Below are positions 19,448-32,372 of a stretch of 35,968 nt of DNA, piece by piece (the stretch's first letter is position 1; every line of letters starts with the position of its first letter). This stretch comes from Plakobranchus ocellatus (Eukaryota; Mollusca; Gastropoda; Plakobranchidae): the NCBI GenBank assembly GCA_019648995.1, contig BLXT01008305.1, forward strand, positions 216,906-252,873, written 5' to 3'. Both the position numbers and the translations under genes were made by a program. The notes below the pieces were generated by a model. The model saw nothing but the letters and a program-made list of their open reading frames with translations, did no database searches and was not told where the DNA came from.

Positions 19448-22400
19448 TTAATCACACATTAGGCATCTATATTTTCCTTTGTAATGACTTTAGAAAACTT
19501 AAAATCAAAATTTTTGCAACTTATTTTGACTGAGCCAATAAACGATAGTTGTAGTAATTTAAATATTGACAGATAATTAAAATTACTTAGAAATAAATTA
19601 CTCTCGATGTCCGTGTATAAAAACAATTTTATTGATTACAAAATTAATTATTTTCACGCTTAAATAGATTGCTCCAAATGCATATCAAATCCTTGTACGG
19701 TGTTGAATTGGTCATACGTTTAAAAATTCAATCTAAATTATCAACTAACTAATGTCTCTTCAAATTAGGGGTCTTTCTTCTGGTGGAACAAATTTATCAA
19801 TCGGGGACTGTAAATTCTTTTAATGTCATTTGTTTAAGTTTCTGCTCTGCTGATCTCTTGTTTTCGTGTTTTATAACTATTGTGTAAAGAGAAAGAATTA
19901 CTTTTCAATTGAACTGTAAGAGCTTTAATTTAGTGTCTAACTGTAACCTAGTGTTTGTGCATTTGTCTGTGGTAGCTGCACTTTTCCTGTTGACATGTAC
20001 TTATCATGTATACTTGTTGGGCTTATTAATACTAACGTGACCATTCCGAGTTGTGATTTGTGTTGCCTCTGTCTGTGGGCTAGTATTGTAGCGTAGGCCC
20101 ACAATGGAGGCAGCAGTATATGTGTCCAACAATACATGTTTTGAAATACTCTCTTTCTTTGGTGCAAGCGCACATCAAGTCGGCTATTTGTCGAAGCGTC
20201 GGAGCTATTCTTTGTGTTTTACAGCCTGTCTTACGTCAGTGGTTCTGTTGGATAAGGGAAAGGGGGGTACCATTACGTGACCACGCATAATTCTACTGAC
20301 CGTTGCCGCGTGAAACACGAGGCCAGTCTGTTGAGCAAATTATCAGGCTAACTTGTCGGTGGGTAGTGCACACTAAGTGTAGGCGCACACTGGAGGCAGC
20401 AGTTCACGTGTCCAACAATACATGTTTTGAAATACTCTCTTTCTTTTATGCGAGCGCACAACAAGTCGGCAACTTGTCAGAGCGTCGGAGCTATCCTTTG
20501 TGTTTTACAGCCTGGTCTTACGTCACTGGCTCTGTTGGATAAGGGGAAGGGGGCTGCCATTACGTGACCACGCATAATTCTACTGATCGTTGCCGCGCGA
20601 ACCACGAGGCCAGTCTTGTTACGCAAATTATCGGACTAACTTGTCGGTGGGTAGCGCACAGTAACTGCGACATCAGTCCTTCATGTTAGCCATGACAAGT
20701 CGCGTCGCCTCCAGTGTGGGCCTACTCTAACTGCGACATCAGTCCTTCAAGTTAGCCATGACAAGTCGCGTCGCCTCCATTGTGGACCTACGCTTATGTG
20801 AACTCCCTACAGGCGAGCGATAACCTTGTTGACTGATCCTTCTTATGTTTTTTTTTTTTTTTTGTACTTTTTTTTTATACAACTGGGGGTATCAAGTTTC
20901 GATTGTTCTTGCCAGTCGGATGCTTGTAGAACACTTTCCTTGTCTTGATCCGGTGTTAACTGTTTGCAGTGTCAACTTCTGTCCTTGTGACTTTTTAATG
21001 TCTAAATGTGTGTGTGTGTGTTCGAGTACACATATGTCGATGCGCTTGGTTTCATCAATTGCTGCCCGTTCTGTCTGTATGCTGTGTTGTTGTATTGAGC
21101 AATGTATGAAGGTGGTTGGTCTGTGTCACTGATCAACACCGCTGACTGCCAGGCTGAGTCATCAGCATTCCTCATGGACGCATGGTCGCCCAATGAGAAT
21201 TGTGGAAGCCGGTACTCTCTGTCATAGTCCTTGTGTTTCTGTCGTCTTTTGATGAGGGTTTGACTTTCTTATTTTGAAGCCTTTGCTTGGAGTCTGCTTT
21301 TAGCCTCAGGCAGCCTTGTTCTTAATTTCCTACACGTTAATATTCCTGCTGTAGATGGTAGATCTTACATAGGCAACGCCCTGTAGTTTAAAAATCGTAG
21401 GTGAATGTCTTGGCCTTTAGATTTCTCAGGACATTCATCATAGTTGGTATAGTTTTCTCAACTAATCTAGTGCTTTGTGGATATCTGGGACTGCTTATTA
21501 TGTGTTGGATTTCCCATTGCTCAGCAAACACGTTAAAGTCCTGGCTCTCAAAATTTTGCGCATTATCTGTAATAATTATTTCAGGGACTCCATGCCTTGC
21601 AAACATTGAATTCATATGGTTGATGATAGTAGGCCTGTTGCTTTTGAGGTCTCTAAGCTGAGCCAATTCGATGTATTTGGATAGATAATTCAACATTAGT
21701 AGGAAATGTTTATCATCTAAGAGGAAAATGTCTGCTCCTATTTTCTGCCATGGATATTCTCTCGTTTCATGCCAGTCTAGCGGCTGTTTCTTTTGTTTGT
21801 TTCAGTGTTTCAAACAATGCGTACACGATCCAACCATTTCATCAATTTTTGTTGACATTCACGGCCAATAGAACAACTTTCTTGCTCTTTATTTGCATCT
21901 GACTATGCCTAGATGGCCCCCGTGTATTCTTTTACAGTAAAAAGATACTCATGTGAGAACAAGGCAGCAGAGAGTCCTCAGAAAAGAAACCCCCCTTAGG
22001 CAAGTGTTTCGGCCCTGAACTTCTTACATTCTAAGGGACCCAGGCCACACCAAGGTCATGATTCCTAGGTGTCACTCTGCTACCTTTTTTCTTCGAGCCC
22101 CAGCTTTTCTCCGGGTTTTGGACCCACAGCATTTTTCTTTTCAAACTGTGGCGATTTTTTCCCTTCCAAACACTCTACCGATTGTGCCAAGAATGCTCCC
22201 GGTAGCTGGAGGAAATCAATTACCTATGAAGTAAGTGCGCATTCCTTCTACCCCAAATCCGTCTTGAGCTATTTTTTGCAGTCTCCGGTAGTACTTCAAG
22301 AGTTTTGGTTCTTCTCTGGCCATTGATGGAGAATTTGCTCAGAAGGTTGTAGGCTGATTTTACAACAAATCCCCAAGCTCCAACTTCTATAGGCAATATC

Positions 22401-25400
22401 TGGGATTTGTTTCCAGCTTTTTCCAGCTCCTTGTTTTTTTCTCTGTCATATATATATCTTTGCTTCTTCCATTCTACTCGTGTGGTACTGTGAGTTTGAC
22501 CATGATGAATTTTCGAGTAGTTATTGAATGGAATATGATATCTGGCCTCATTCCTGTGTCTTGGATGACCTTAAGATGTTTGTTCCATTCGGGGAGATCG
22601 GCTGAAAACTCCCAGTCATCACACCCATCCATCTGTGAGTGTCCATGCCGGCGGCACCTCTACACCAGGATTTTGTTCCACCTTCTGAAGTGAATACTGG
22701 TGCCCTTGCCTTGAGTCAGACAATCAGGCCTTTTGCGTCACATTGCTATTGCAAGTTCTTGTAACGCTGTGTTGTGTCGCCACGTGTACCTGCCCTGGCT
22801 TAAAGCTACATCACAAGAACTGAGAACATGCTTAGGGCTGAATGCCCCGCCTTCTGTGGTCTACTTGCCTTGACATAGTGGGCACGTGGGCTCATCTTTC
22901 ATTTCCCACCGCACGAGATTTGCATTTGAGGGCAGAAGGTCATATACAGCTCACACAAGGAAGCTGATTCTGAGTGGCGCCATGTGCCAGATCTCATTCT
23001 ATGTAAGAGATCTTTGTAATGCGCTTTCCAGCTTGTCCTTGATGGGATTGTTGAACTGCTTTCTGTTTTCACTTCGAGTCCTCTTCGAGTCTGATCTCGT
23101 CAATTATAATATCTCTTTTCTCTTTACCTACTGTTTTTGACCATCATTTTACCCCTTCTGGTCCCAATCCTTTCCTTCCAGTCTAAGTGAGACTAATTAC
23201 TTCTTTCATTTTCAGTCTCTCTTTTGCTTGGTTAATTGCCTTGTCACCTTTCCATTTTCTGCCCGTTCTTAACTGGGGCTGAATAGATCTCACTGCTGGA
23301 ACCTTTGAATCTTCGAGCATTGTCATAAGTTTAGCTTTTCCGCACTTGTACTCTTCAACTATTGACTTCAGGGGGAGTCTCAGCTTCGATTTGCGGCAGC
23401 ACATAGCATCATTGAGACCCCCCAGCCATTTTCTTGTAAACCTGTTTTTGTTTTTTTTTGCTTCTATGTATTCCATATTGTCATGCTAGAAGTGGCTACA
23501 AGGGCTTTGGGATAAGCAAAAACTGGAGACACCACATTCTGTATTTTCCGGGCAAGCCACACTTATATATAGCTTGCAAACCCACTGAAGCTTGCTGTAA
23601 TGCTTCAGATCCACGCTTGGTGTCTTTCAGGGATGAATCGTACCATCTTCCAAGGCTCGTGATGGGCCTTGATATATCTTGACTAGCTACTTTGAAGTAG
23701 ACATCTTCATCTAACTTGCTTTTTCTTATGGACAGTCTTCGAAACTTCTTCTGCTTGAAACTCATTCTGATCCAGTTCATTAGAGCATCTAGCCGAAGTA
23801 GCATTCTAAGAGTCTTGTTTTCCTTTGAGCACAGGATCGTAGTGTCGTCCACGAAAGCCTTGAGGGGCGGCATGTAACATCCACAATCAAGGTCTGGTGG
23901 ATTCGCACTCTCCTCTGCTGCTCTCAAGATAACTCCCATAGCTAAGACGAATAATATCGGGGATATTGTGCAACCTATAGAAATGCCAACCTCTAAGTTT
24001 ATCCACTCTGTCATGTATCTTTCAGTTGAGAACCTCATCTTAGATCCATTGGAGAAGTCTTCGAGCATTACTTGAATATCCTCTGGAATATGGTACATTC
24101 TTGGAGCTTGCTGAATCATTTGGTGCGGTACAGAACCGTATGCGTTAGTAAAGTCCAACCAGACAACATTCAGGTTGCGTTTTCCTAATTAGGAAAATTG
24201 AGTTCTGCTCTTTGGGAAAATAGACTCCTTCAGCTGTCATCCATTGCTCAATGATCTTTGGGTTATTCTAAGCGCTTCGGAGTATCTTGTGAAACCATCT
24301 GAGAACATTCGGACATCTTTTCTGTAGCAGGTAGGCACTCCGTTGGGCCCAGGCGAGGATTTACCTCTTGCCTTTTTGACTACTGAGTTTATTTCGTCCA
24401 GTGTCGGTGAGTCGTTGTTGAATTTAAGTCCTGGTGCGGATGGCCAGACGAGACCTTCTTTATTTTCAAGTAGCTTCTCTCGTTCTGGATCAGAATATGT
24501 CTTGCGAAGGTGAGTTTCTAATTCTTCTTTTTGCGCCGTTAAAGTGCCGGATCTTGGTTGTTGAAACCGGTATGTCTTTTCACCGAAACTCACCAAACTC
24601 ACCGAAACCCTCCGAAACTCACCAAAACTCTCCGAAACACGCCGAAACTCACCACTGAAACTCAACGAAACTCTCCAAAACTAACTGAAACTCACCAAAA
24701 CTCACTTAAACTCTCCGAAATTCAACGAAACTCTCTAACATTTCACAAAAATGCACCGAAACTGACCGAAACTCACCTAAACTCTCCAAAACTCACTGAA
24801 ATTCATCACCAAACTCACCGAAAATCTCCAAACCTCACCGAAACTCACAGAAACTCTCCAAAACTCACCGAAATTCACCACCGAAACTCTCCAAAACTAA
24901 TCGAAACTCACCAAAACTCACCACCGAACTCTCCAAAACTCACCGAAACTCTCCAAAACGTTCAGAAAGAGTTATTCTAAATACCTACGGCGTTGAATGC
25001 CCACCTATTAATGGAATAGGATCAACTTTGAAGCATGCGAAATCTGATGGTACTGCGGAACAGATTCTGAAAATTTTCCATCCTGCGAAGTTACAGGGAT
25101 ATAAGCCCTTAAAAGTACAGGCAGACGGCAATTGCTTTTACAGAGCAGTATCATTAGGATGTTTTGGTACAGAAAAGTTTCATACTTTGCTGCGAATGCT
25201 GTTGGGTATTGAGGTTTTATTGCATCCTACAGCCTATGGTATATCCCATAATGAATACATTGAGATTTTTGAGAATCCTTATCTCGCGCATTATTCATAT
25301 GGCGAACTTTGTGAAGGCATATTAAAAGACGGTGCCCATTCATGCATGCTGGCTGTTGCCTGTACAAACTATATAATTGGAAAGGGTATCACGACTTATT

Positions 25401-28400
25401 GTCCCCCGACAGCAGTCCCAAAACTCTTGAGTAACCCTCTCACCAAGGAAGTAAAAGGTAGAGGCGTGAAAGAATCACCTGAATGTGCTTATGTGGTCAA
25501 TAATGATCTGTCCTAAAAAAAATTCCGATTTTCGGCCTAATCATTTTGTCTTATTACGAGAAAAGAGTGAAATTCCAAATGTGTTTATAGATCTAACTGA
25601 TGTTGAAAATGAAGGGCATGGTGGTGTTGATGATGAACATCAAGTTCATATCAATACATATGATGGTCATGATGGACTCCTTGATGACCCCCAGACAAAC
25701 GATGATACGAATGATGAAAGTAGTCATGATGGACTCCTTGACAATCCCCAAACAAATAGTGATACCAATGATGAAGATAGTCATGATGGACTCCTTGACG
25801 ACCCCTAGACAAACAGTGATACAAATGATGAGGATAGTCATGATGGACTCCTTGACGATCCCCAGACAAACAGTGATACGAATGATGAAGGTAGTCATGA
25901 TGGACTCCTTGACGACCCCCCAGACAAACAGTGGTACAAATGATGAAGGTAGTCATGATGGACTCCTTGACGACCCCCAGACAAACAGTGATACAAACGA
26001 AGAAGGTAGTCATGATGGACTCCTTGACAATCTCCAAAAAAACGGTGACGAAAAGGATGAAAGTAGTCATGATAAACTCCTTGCCGACCTCCAAACAAAC
26101 GGTGACACAAATGATGAAGGGGTGCGGGAGGGGTGCAATGTTGCAGACAGACAGCCTCTGCTGAATAAGGATTTTATGAACCCTGAACGATTGATATTGT
26201 GTTCGGCTGAAAATGAAAATACATATGTTTACAAAGAGGTACCAGAAGGAAAGAAAAATAACTGTTTTTTCAAAATTGATAATACTGAGAACAGCGAAAA
26301 AAGAAAAAAGGGGTGACAAATCTGTGTTTTGGGATGACCGTGGGGCATGGACAAATGGAGTCACTAACAAAAGTTTACTTATTCGAAAAGAAGATGAACC
26401 CATGCGAAAAGAGTCGTAAAATGGTGTATAGCACTATGACAGACAGCAATGTAAAAAAAAGACAAATTTACAATTGACTACCCAGCCAAATGTTCAAGAC
26501 GTGCTTGTCCTACACAGATATTATGCAAAACACACCGCTGATGAAACATATCAGAAGCGTGTATCGTAGATAGGCAATGACAGTGCTCATCCTGTAGCAG
26601 TTTATGAATGCAAAGTGTCTGTCCTAATCTTCAAACCCATGGTCGTAAAACAACTGGGAACACCCGTGCATATGTAAGGTTAAAAGCTAGATGCATGCAG
26701 AAAATTAAATATGGTGTTCTGACAAAAGCACCTGCTGAAATTTATGACCAGACATCTGACGGAAACAGACTGACAGATGGTGTAAAAAACAAGAGGCAAA
26801 TTATAAATGCTAAATCAAGGATCCAACAACAGTCAGGAGCAGGTTGTGATATGGTTCATAAAAAGCTTTGCTGATCAGATAGCAGATGTAGAGAATTTAC
26901 AAAACAGTCTACCGTTTGTCAAAGCCGCCATAAGACGGCATGCCAAAGCTCCTTGCATCATACTATACGATGACCAAGAAATGCAAGACATTCTACGATT
27001 CTGTTGTCCACCTGTGATATGTCGCTCAACAGTTTTGTCCTTTGATAAGACATTCAATTTGGGTCAAGTCAATGTAACACTGGCTGTTTATAAAAACCTG
27101 TCAGTGTACAGGCGGATAACAAACAAGCATCCTATATTTTGCGACCTTATGTTTCTGCATTGGGAGTCAGATGTATCAACGTTTTTTACGTTTTTTCATC
27201 GTCTGAAGGCACAAATGATCTTATCCCAAGGAAATGAAAATCAGACACTTCCAGTCTTAGGATCAGATGAAGAAAAGGCTATGCGTATTGCGATGGCCAA
27301 AGCTTTTCCAGATACACAAAGGCTTGCTTGTGTACGTCACATAGAGAAAAACTTATTAGCTTTCATGCAGGACAAAATAAATATGTTACAAAATCAAAGG
27401 AGGCAGCTAAAATTTCAGCTTTTCCAATTGGTTACATCTGCACTGGATCATATCGATCTCATTGATTCTCTGTGTGTCTTTGAAAGTAAATCTACACAGA
27501 AAAAGCTAGCAGACCACATCAAAAACAGGATCCATCCTTTGCTGGCGGAGAACAAAAGGGCTGTTGAGAAACCAGGCTTGGACAACACAAATCCGTTATG
27601 GATGAACAATTGCTGTGAATCAGTCAATCACATCCTTAAGCAGGCAGTTTCCTGGAAGAGCCAGAAACTTGTCGATCTCATTCACAAGCTTCATTCTGTC
27701 GTTCAAAGGCAGTTCAAAGAACTTAGAAGGACTCTTACAGATACATAAGAGTTTGTACTGTGCCCCGACATCGCCAAGTTAAAAATCAGTCGTGATGTTT
27801 GGCTCGATCTTGAGCAAAAAACAAAAAAAATTAAGAATGTCAAAAAATTCCATGTGCATTTCTCAGAATGACTTTGTCCGCAGCACAGATGGACAAAAAG
27901 TGTTAAAAGAACCAAGGCATGGTGGACGTAAACCCAACCAAAGAAAACGGAAAATAAATGCACGTACATGTACTCCCAGAAAAATAAAATTAGAAAATGC
28001 ATGAATCTTGAGTAGGGATAGGATCATTTCGCTTCAGGAGATGAGAAAAAAGCATAAAAAACAAACAACAACAAAAACAGAAAGTTGTTACTGTTACATC
28101 TGATTCTCCATGCAGAAACATAGGTCAGCTGCTTTTTTCTCCACGCGTCACTTCTTTACTGTCGGGCATCCGGCACCGCTTCCAGTGGTTTCCCTTTTCA
28201 TACACATTTATTACATTTATCTTCTTAGGCCTCCCTAGTCAATCAAACCTGACAGTGTTTATGTAAACCATTAAGTATTCTTTTTATATTTCCATGCAAA
28301 GTATGTTTCGATATAGGTCTACAAGCTATCATTTCAATTATAATACTGACATTTTTAATAAAAAAACAAAGTTAAATGAATCAATTTCGCTTTGTTTTGA

Positions 28401-31400
28401 TATTTGGTGAATTTATGCTAGCAAACTTCGAGTTTTGATGGATTTTATTAAGTTTTGGTGTGAGTTTCTATGAGCTTTAAACAGGTATGGTGAGTTTCGG
28501 AGAGTTTTGGTGAGTTTCGGTTAGTTTTTGGGAGTTGCGGTGGTGAGTTTCGGTGAGTATTGGTTAGTTTCGGTGAGTTTCGGTTAGTTTTGGAGAATTT
28601 CGGTGAGTTTTGGTGAGTTTCGGAGAGTTTCGGTAAAAAGACATACCCGTTGAAACAGCTGTCTGGCGAACTGGAACGGGTCTTTGAAGAAATTCTCTTG
28701 TGTTTTCTACTTCTGGTTTTAATTTTTCCTGGTAGATTCGGCTCTGCTTAAGTCTGACTGCCTCGCCTTCAAATCTCGCCACAGTGCTTGTAGACCTGTC
28801 TGTTCTTCTACAGGCGCTGCTTTCATTTTCTTCTTCAGGTTTCTTTTCTGTTTGCGCAGCATTTTCATTTCGCGTTGCCTTCTACTCTTTTTTGGAGGCG
28901 CTCATATCTCATGCTGCTTTGCTTCAAGTGTAGTTAGGCATGTTTGGTAGACAATGTCACCAAGGTTGCAAGCTTGTGCTCTAGTGTGCTGTTACCTATA
29001 AGTTCATCCAAATAAGGACAATTTAAAAATCCAATTCCTTCCATTGCTCAGCTGCACTGGCTGGTTGGAATTGGATTTTCTGGCTCTTTGCATCTAAGAG
29101 CTGCCTGAACTCATCATCTGGATCAGAAGCGTGGATTTCCTCAGCGCTGTGGTTTTGTACCTGGCCTTGGTTTATCTGACTGAACAGAGCGCTGCTGCCG
29201 GTCCTTTGAGTGTCCAGACATTTCATCTTTGTTTTGTGGATCTTCATGCCTTTTTCGGTGGAGAATCTTCTACCGCAGATACATGTATAGTCCATGGTCC
29301 GTTGCTAAAATCTCTTAGTCATTGATCCATTATTCTCTCCCCCTTCGGTGGATCATAGGTGCATTACTTTCTTTTTAACCATTCTCTTCTCAACAAAACG
29401 GGAACTACAACCTGTTGATCCCAATGAGATCATTGTTTGAGTAAAACTAATTATCACATCCCAGAAGGCTCTAAAGATTTCCTCTATCTGCCTTCTTTTC
29501 TCTGGCCATCCTTCTTTTATTTGTATTTTCAATTTTCTTATCACATCGTCTTGTCCTGTTTCTGATCTGAGCACTTTTAGTTTGTCATCTGAGATTGCTA
29601 AATGATTTATCATTGTATGCATTTGCTAGTCAACCTCTGACGCAAGATTTGATGCTCTTGTGGTTCCTTTGATAGGATGTATGCAATAATGAGCTCTTTT
29701 TAGAGATTGAATTGATAAAGAATATAATGTTTTTGTAGACGCAGCACGAATCTTTGTATTCTTGGAGAACACTTTTCTAGTGACTTTTTGAAAATTATTG
29801 ATGATTTCAACTGCTTCTCGGTGATCTTTTGCCCACTCCCATACTGTTTCATTTTGCAACAAACTTCTAAGTTTTTCTGTTTTGTGTGACAGATTATGTA
29901 TGTATCTGCTTACATAAAATATGATGCCATTCCCAAGTATTGCTGGAGACATCTTTTTGTCTCTAATGTTCATGCTCTTGGTTGCTTCAATCTTCTAGTG
30001 ATCTAGTCGCGATCCGTCAACATTTATAATGTGGCCTAAATACTTAATCTCTGTCTGAATATTAATTAATTTTTGCTTGTTGAAGCACAAATTTGATTTT
30101 CTTGCCAACTCAAGACATTTTTTTCTCTTTGCTTCAATTCCTCTTTGGTGCCTCTCCACACAAGTATATCACCGAGGAAACTATCCACGCATTCTTCATT
30201 TTCATAGATGGCTTTTATGTACCTGTTGAAAACTTCTGAGTCTGGGCTGAAAGAATACGTTCCAAATTGTGTGGTTATTGTGCAGTTTACTGCTCCCTTC
30301 ATCTAATGGTACATGTCAGAAACCTGCGTGGCATCAATGTCCTAATTTATTTCTGATTTCATCGGGGTCAGGAATTGAAAAGTTATCTCTCTTGGTCGCC
30401 TCATTAGGCTTGTTTGGGTCCATACATAATCTCAAAAGAGTCTTATTTGGGTTTACAATAACAGCTATGGGACTTGCCCAGTCCTGTGCTCTTCTTGCCT
30501 CTTAGTAACATGCATTTCTCCATTTTGTTGAGTTCTGCTTTCACTCTATCTTTTAAAGCTATCGGGTTTTTTCTCGCTTGGTTGTGGAATGGCCTTGCAC
30601 TTGGGTCAACTTCAATATGGTACTTCCTTGGAAGGCAGCCTAGTTCCTGAAAGACACCTCGTAATTCAGACTTTAAATCTTTCTTATCTAGACTGGTTTC
30701 TCTCACCTCTTCTATTCTTTTCATGAGCTCCAACTCTTAGCAAAAATGAATTCCTAATTAATACACATTGGCTTCTGGATGATGTCACGATAAACTTAAT
30801 ATCGTATGCCTTGTCTTGGTATATAAAAGGTATCACAGCATCACTAATGACGGGTATCTTATTGCCTGAGTACGAGATAAGTCTTAGATTTGACCTCTTC
30901 ATGTTCATCTTTTATTTCTTAAAAAAATAACGTTTGGCATTACGTTGGCTTGAGCACCGTATCTAGTTTAACTGATATGGTTTCAAGATTTGGCATGTGA
31001 CCAAGTCAAATATCCAAGCTTTTTTTTCTATCTCATTTTGAATTGGTTCTACGAAAAACTCATTTTCAGATGAATATGATGTTGAAGTATGTAGATATAC
31101 CTCTGTAACGCTTTCTCCGTTTGGCTCCTACATTTTTTGCTAAAGTGGTTGTTCCCCTTGCAGGTATGAAAATCTTCCCAAAGGCAGCGCACTGTTTCAT
31201 CGGGTGCTGTGTTCCCCATCTTGAATAACTAACTTTACTTCTTTTGCAACTGAATGTCCTCTTTTTTTATTAGGGATAATTCTCAGTTCTCCTATGCTTT
31301 TCATTTCTCTTCGTTGTTCCTTGCATTGCGTGAGCTGTCCCTGTCTCTATATCAGAGTTTTCCATCAAATTAATCCTCTTCTGGACTCTTCATCCATATG

Positions 31401-32223
31401 CCCACAAAATGCCATCTTGAATTAATTCTTCTTCCAAATTTTACAATTTACAAAGCCTTATTAGCTTCCTCAAGCCTGTTACAGACTCGTCAAGGGATTC
31501 ATTAGGCCCTTTTTGCGGCTGTTGAAACGATATTTTTCAAGCGTTACATAGCTCTTTTGGCTTGCAGGATTTATCGAACCTGGGGAACAGTACTTCTAAT
31601 TTGTCAGTCTCATCTGCTGTGAGTTCCTATGAATTACAAATTTCTCTTCCTGAGCGGCCAATGATGTAAAGATGCGCGGAATATTTCTCTTTCTCTGAAT
31701 GTTTTTTCATTGTCAAATTCAGGTAGAGGCGCATGTTCTCTGACCATAATATGTATCTTTCTGCCAGCTTATGTGTGTTGGAGAAACTAAGTTCCTCTAG
31801 TGGCTTCAAATTCGATATTCTGTTTATCAGGAACACGTGGGTGACAAATTAAGTACTGTCGAGTTTAGATATAATCTACAAGTTCTTATCAACTTATCGG
31901 ATTTCACTGGAAATATGTGATTGTTCCTTCTCCATGAATAAAAAAAACTTCTGACACCGTGCTATATCTAAAACTTTTCAATAATTAACAAACACAAGAT
32001 ATCAAGTACTGATTTAGTTTATTATGTTATTAACTTGAGTTATGCAGACATGTGCATGGAACGATAGATGTACACATGATGACATAGGTGTGGTATTTAG
32101 GGTGAGTCATACTAAAGTAAGCCTAGGTACCTGCACTGCAACTTCTATGACGGGTTCTTCAGCCAGTTATTAATACTACTAATAATAATGATGATAATAA
32201 TAATAATGATAATAATAATAATG

Positions 32224-32295
<72 letters not shown>

Positions 32296-32304
32296 GTGAT
32301 GATA

Positions 32305-32335
<31 letters not shown>

Positions 32336-32339
32336 TACA

Positions 32340-32372
<33 letters not shown>

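Larger units (their letters stand above)
24568..28648 (+). mobile_element. MULE (Mutator-like) DNA transposon with OTU domain
   Basis: A 4081-bp element with inverted ends: left CGGTATGTCTTTTCACCGAA, right end reverse complement GGGTATGTCTTTTTACCGAA. Both ends continue into arrays of an 11-bp CGAAACTCACC-like motif (left about 400 bp, right about 220 bp). An 8-bp GTTGAAAC duplication flanks it. Inside, on the plus strand: OTU-like protease domain, eight 57-bp acidic repeats, N-terminal transposase region, DDE transposase. Frameshifts and stops interrupt the coding region, so this copy is not autonomous. It sits inside the non-LTR reverse transcriptase, making it the youngest of the three nested elements. 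Confidence 0.85.
21929..29358 (-). mobile_element. RLE-type non-LTR retrotransposon (R2/NeSL-like group) nested in gypsy integrase
   Basis: Minus-strand order: N-terminal Cys/His finger, linker, reverse transcriptase, CPLC...HVLSSC zinc knuckle, restriction-like endonuclease. This is the layout of R2/R4/NeSL/CRE-type elements. It interrupts the gypsy reading exactly between KKKVMH and GGHLGIVRC of the integrase. The flanks carry AATGCAC (29359-29365) and AATACAC (21922-21928) on the minus strand, a candidate target duplication with one mismatch. Without the 4.08-kb MULE inside it, the element is about 3.35 kb, a plausible full or near-full length. Frameshifts and stops indicate it is inactive. 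Clade assignment below the RLE group is not certain. Confidence 0.8.
18748..32170 (-). mobile_element. Ty3/gypsy LTR retrotransposon, nested and decayed
   Basis: Assembled from LTRs at both ends, primer-binding site (31947-31958), gag remnants (about 31000-31850), protease/RT (about 29700-30950), RNase H tail to integrase start (29359-29720), integrase (21000-21921), polypurine tract (19362-19373). Order gag-pro-RT-RH-IN fits Ty3/gypsy; no envelope-like frame is seen. It is interrupted by the non-LTR element (21929-29358) and by small DNA repeats. Removing inserts leaves roughly 5-6 kb, a normal gypsy size. Most of RNase H is missing and both RT and IN have lost catalytic residues. Inserted antisense in intron 3 of the coiled-coil gene. 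Confidence 0.85.

Noticed and set aside
24558-24980. 140-codon plus-strand frame rich in TETHQNSPKL-type repeats
   Set aside because: It lies entirely in the 11-bp tandem terminal repeat of the MULE; the protein pattern is only the DNA period read in frame.
25028-25516. Host OTU deubiquitinase gene
   Set aside because: It is inside the MULE boundaries defined by terminal repeats and target duplication and leads into the transposase, so it is transposon cargo.
25671-26127. Possible CRISPR-like array
   Set aside because: Units abut without unique spacers, are coding, and the genome is eukaryotic; this is a minisatellite.
25651-26403. 250-codon minus-strand frame opposite the MULE repeats
   Set aside because: The 57-bp units are a multiple of three, so the opposite strand stays open by default. 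The plus-strand frames link the OTU and transposase domains.
29023-29295. Host zinc-finger gene
   Set aside because: The finger is followed by non-LTR element sequence on the same strand and sits just inside the insertion boundary.
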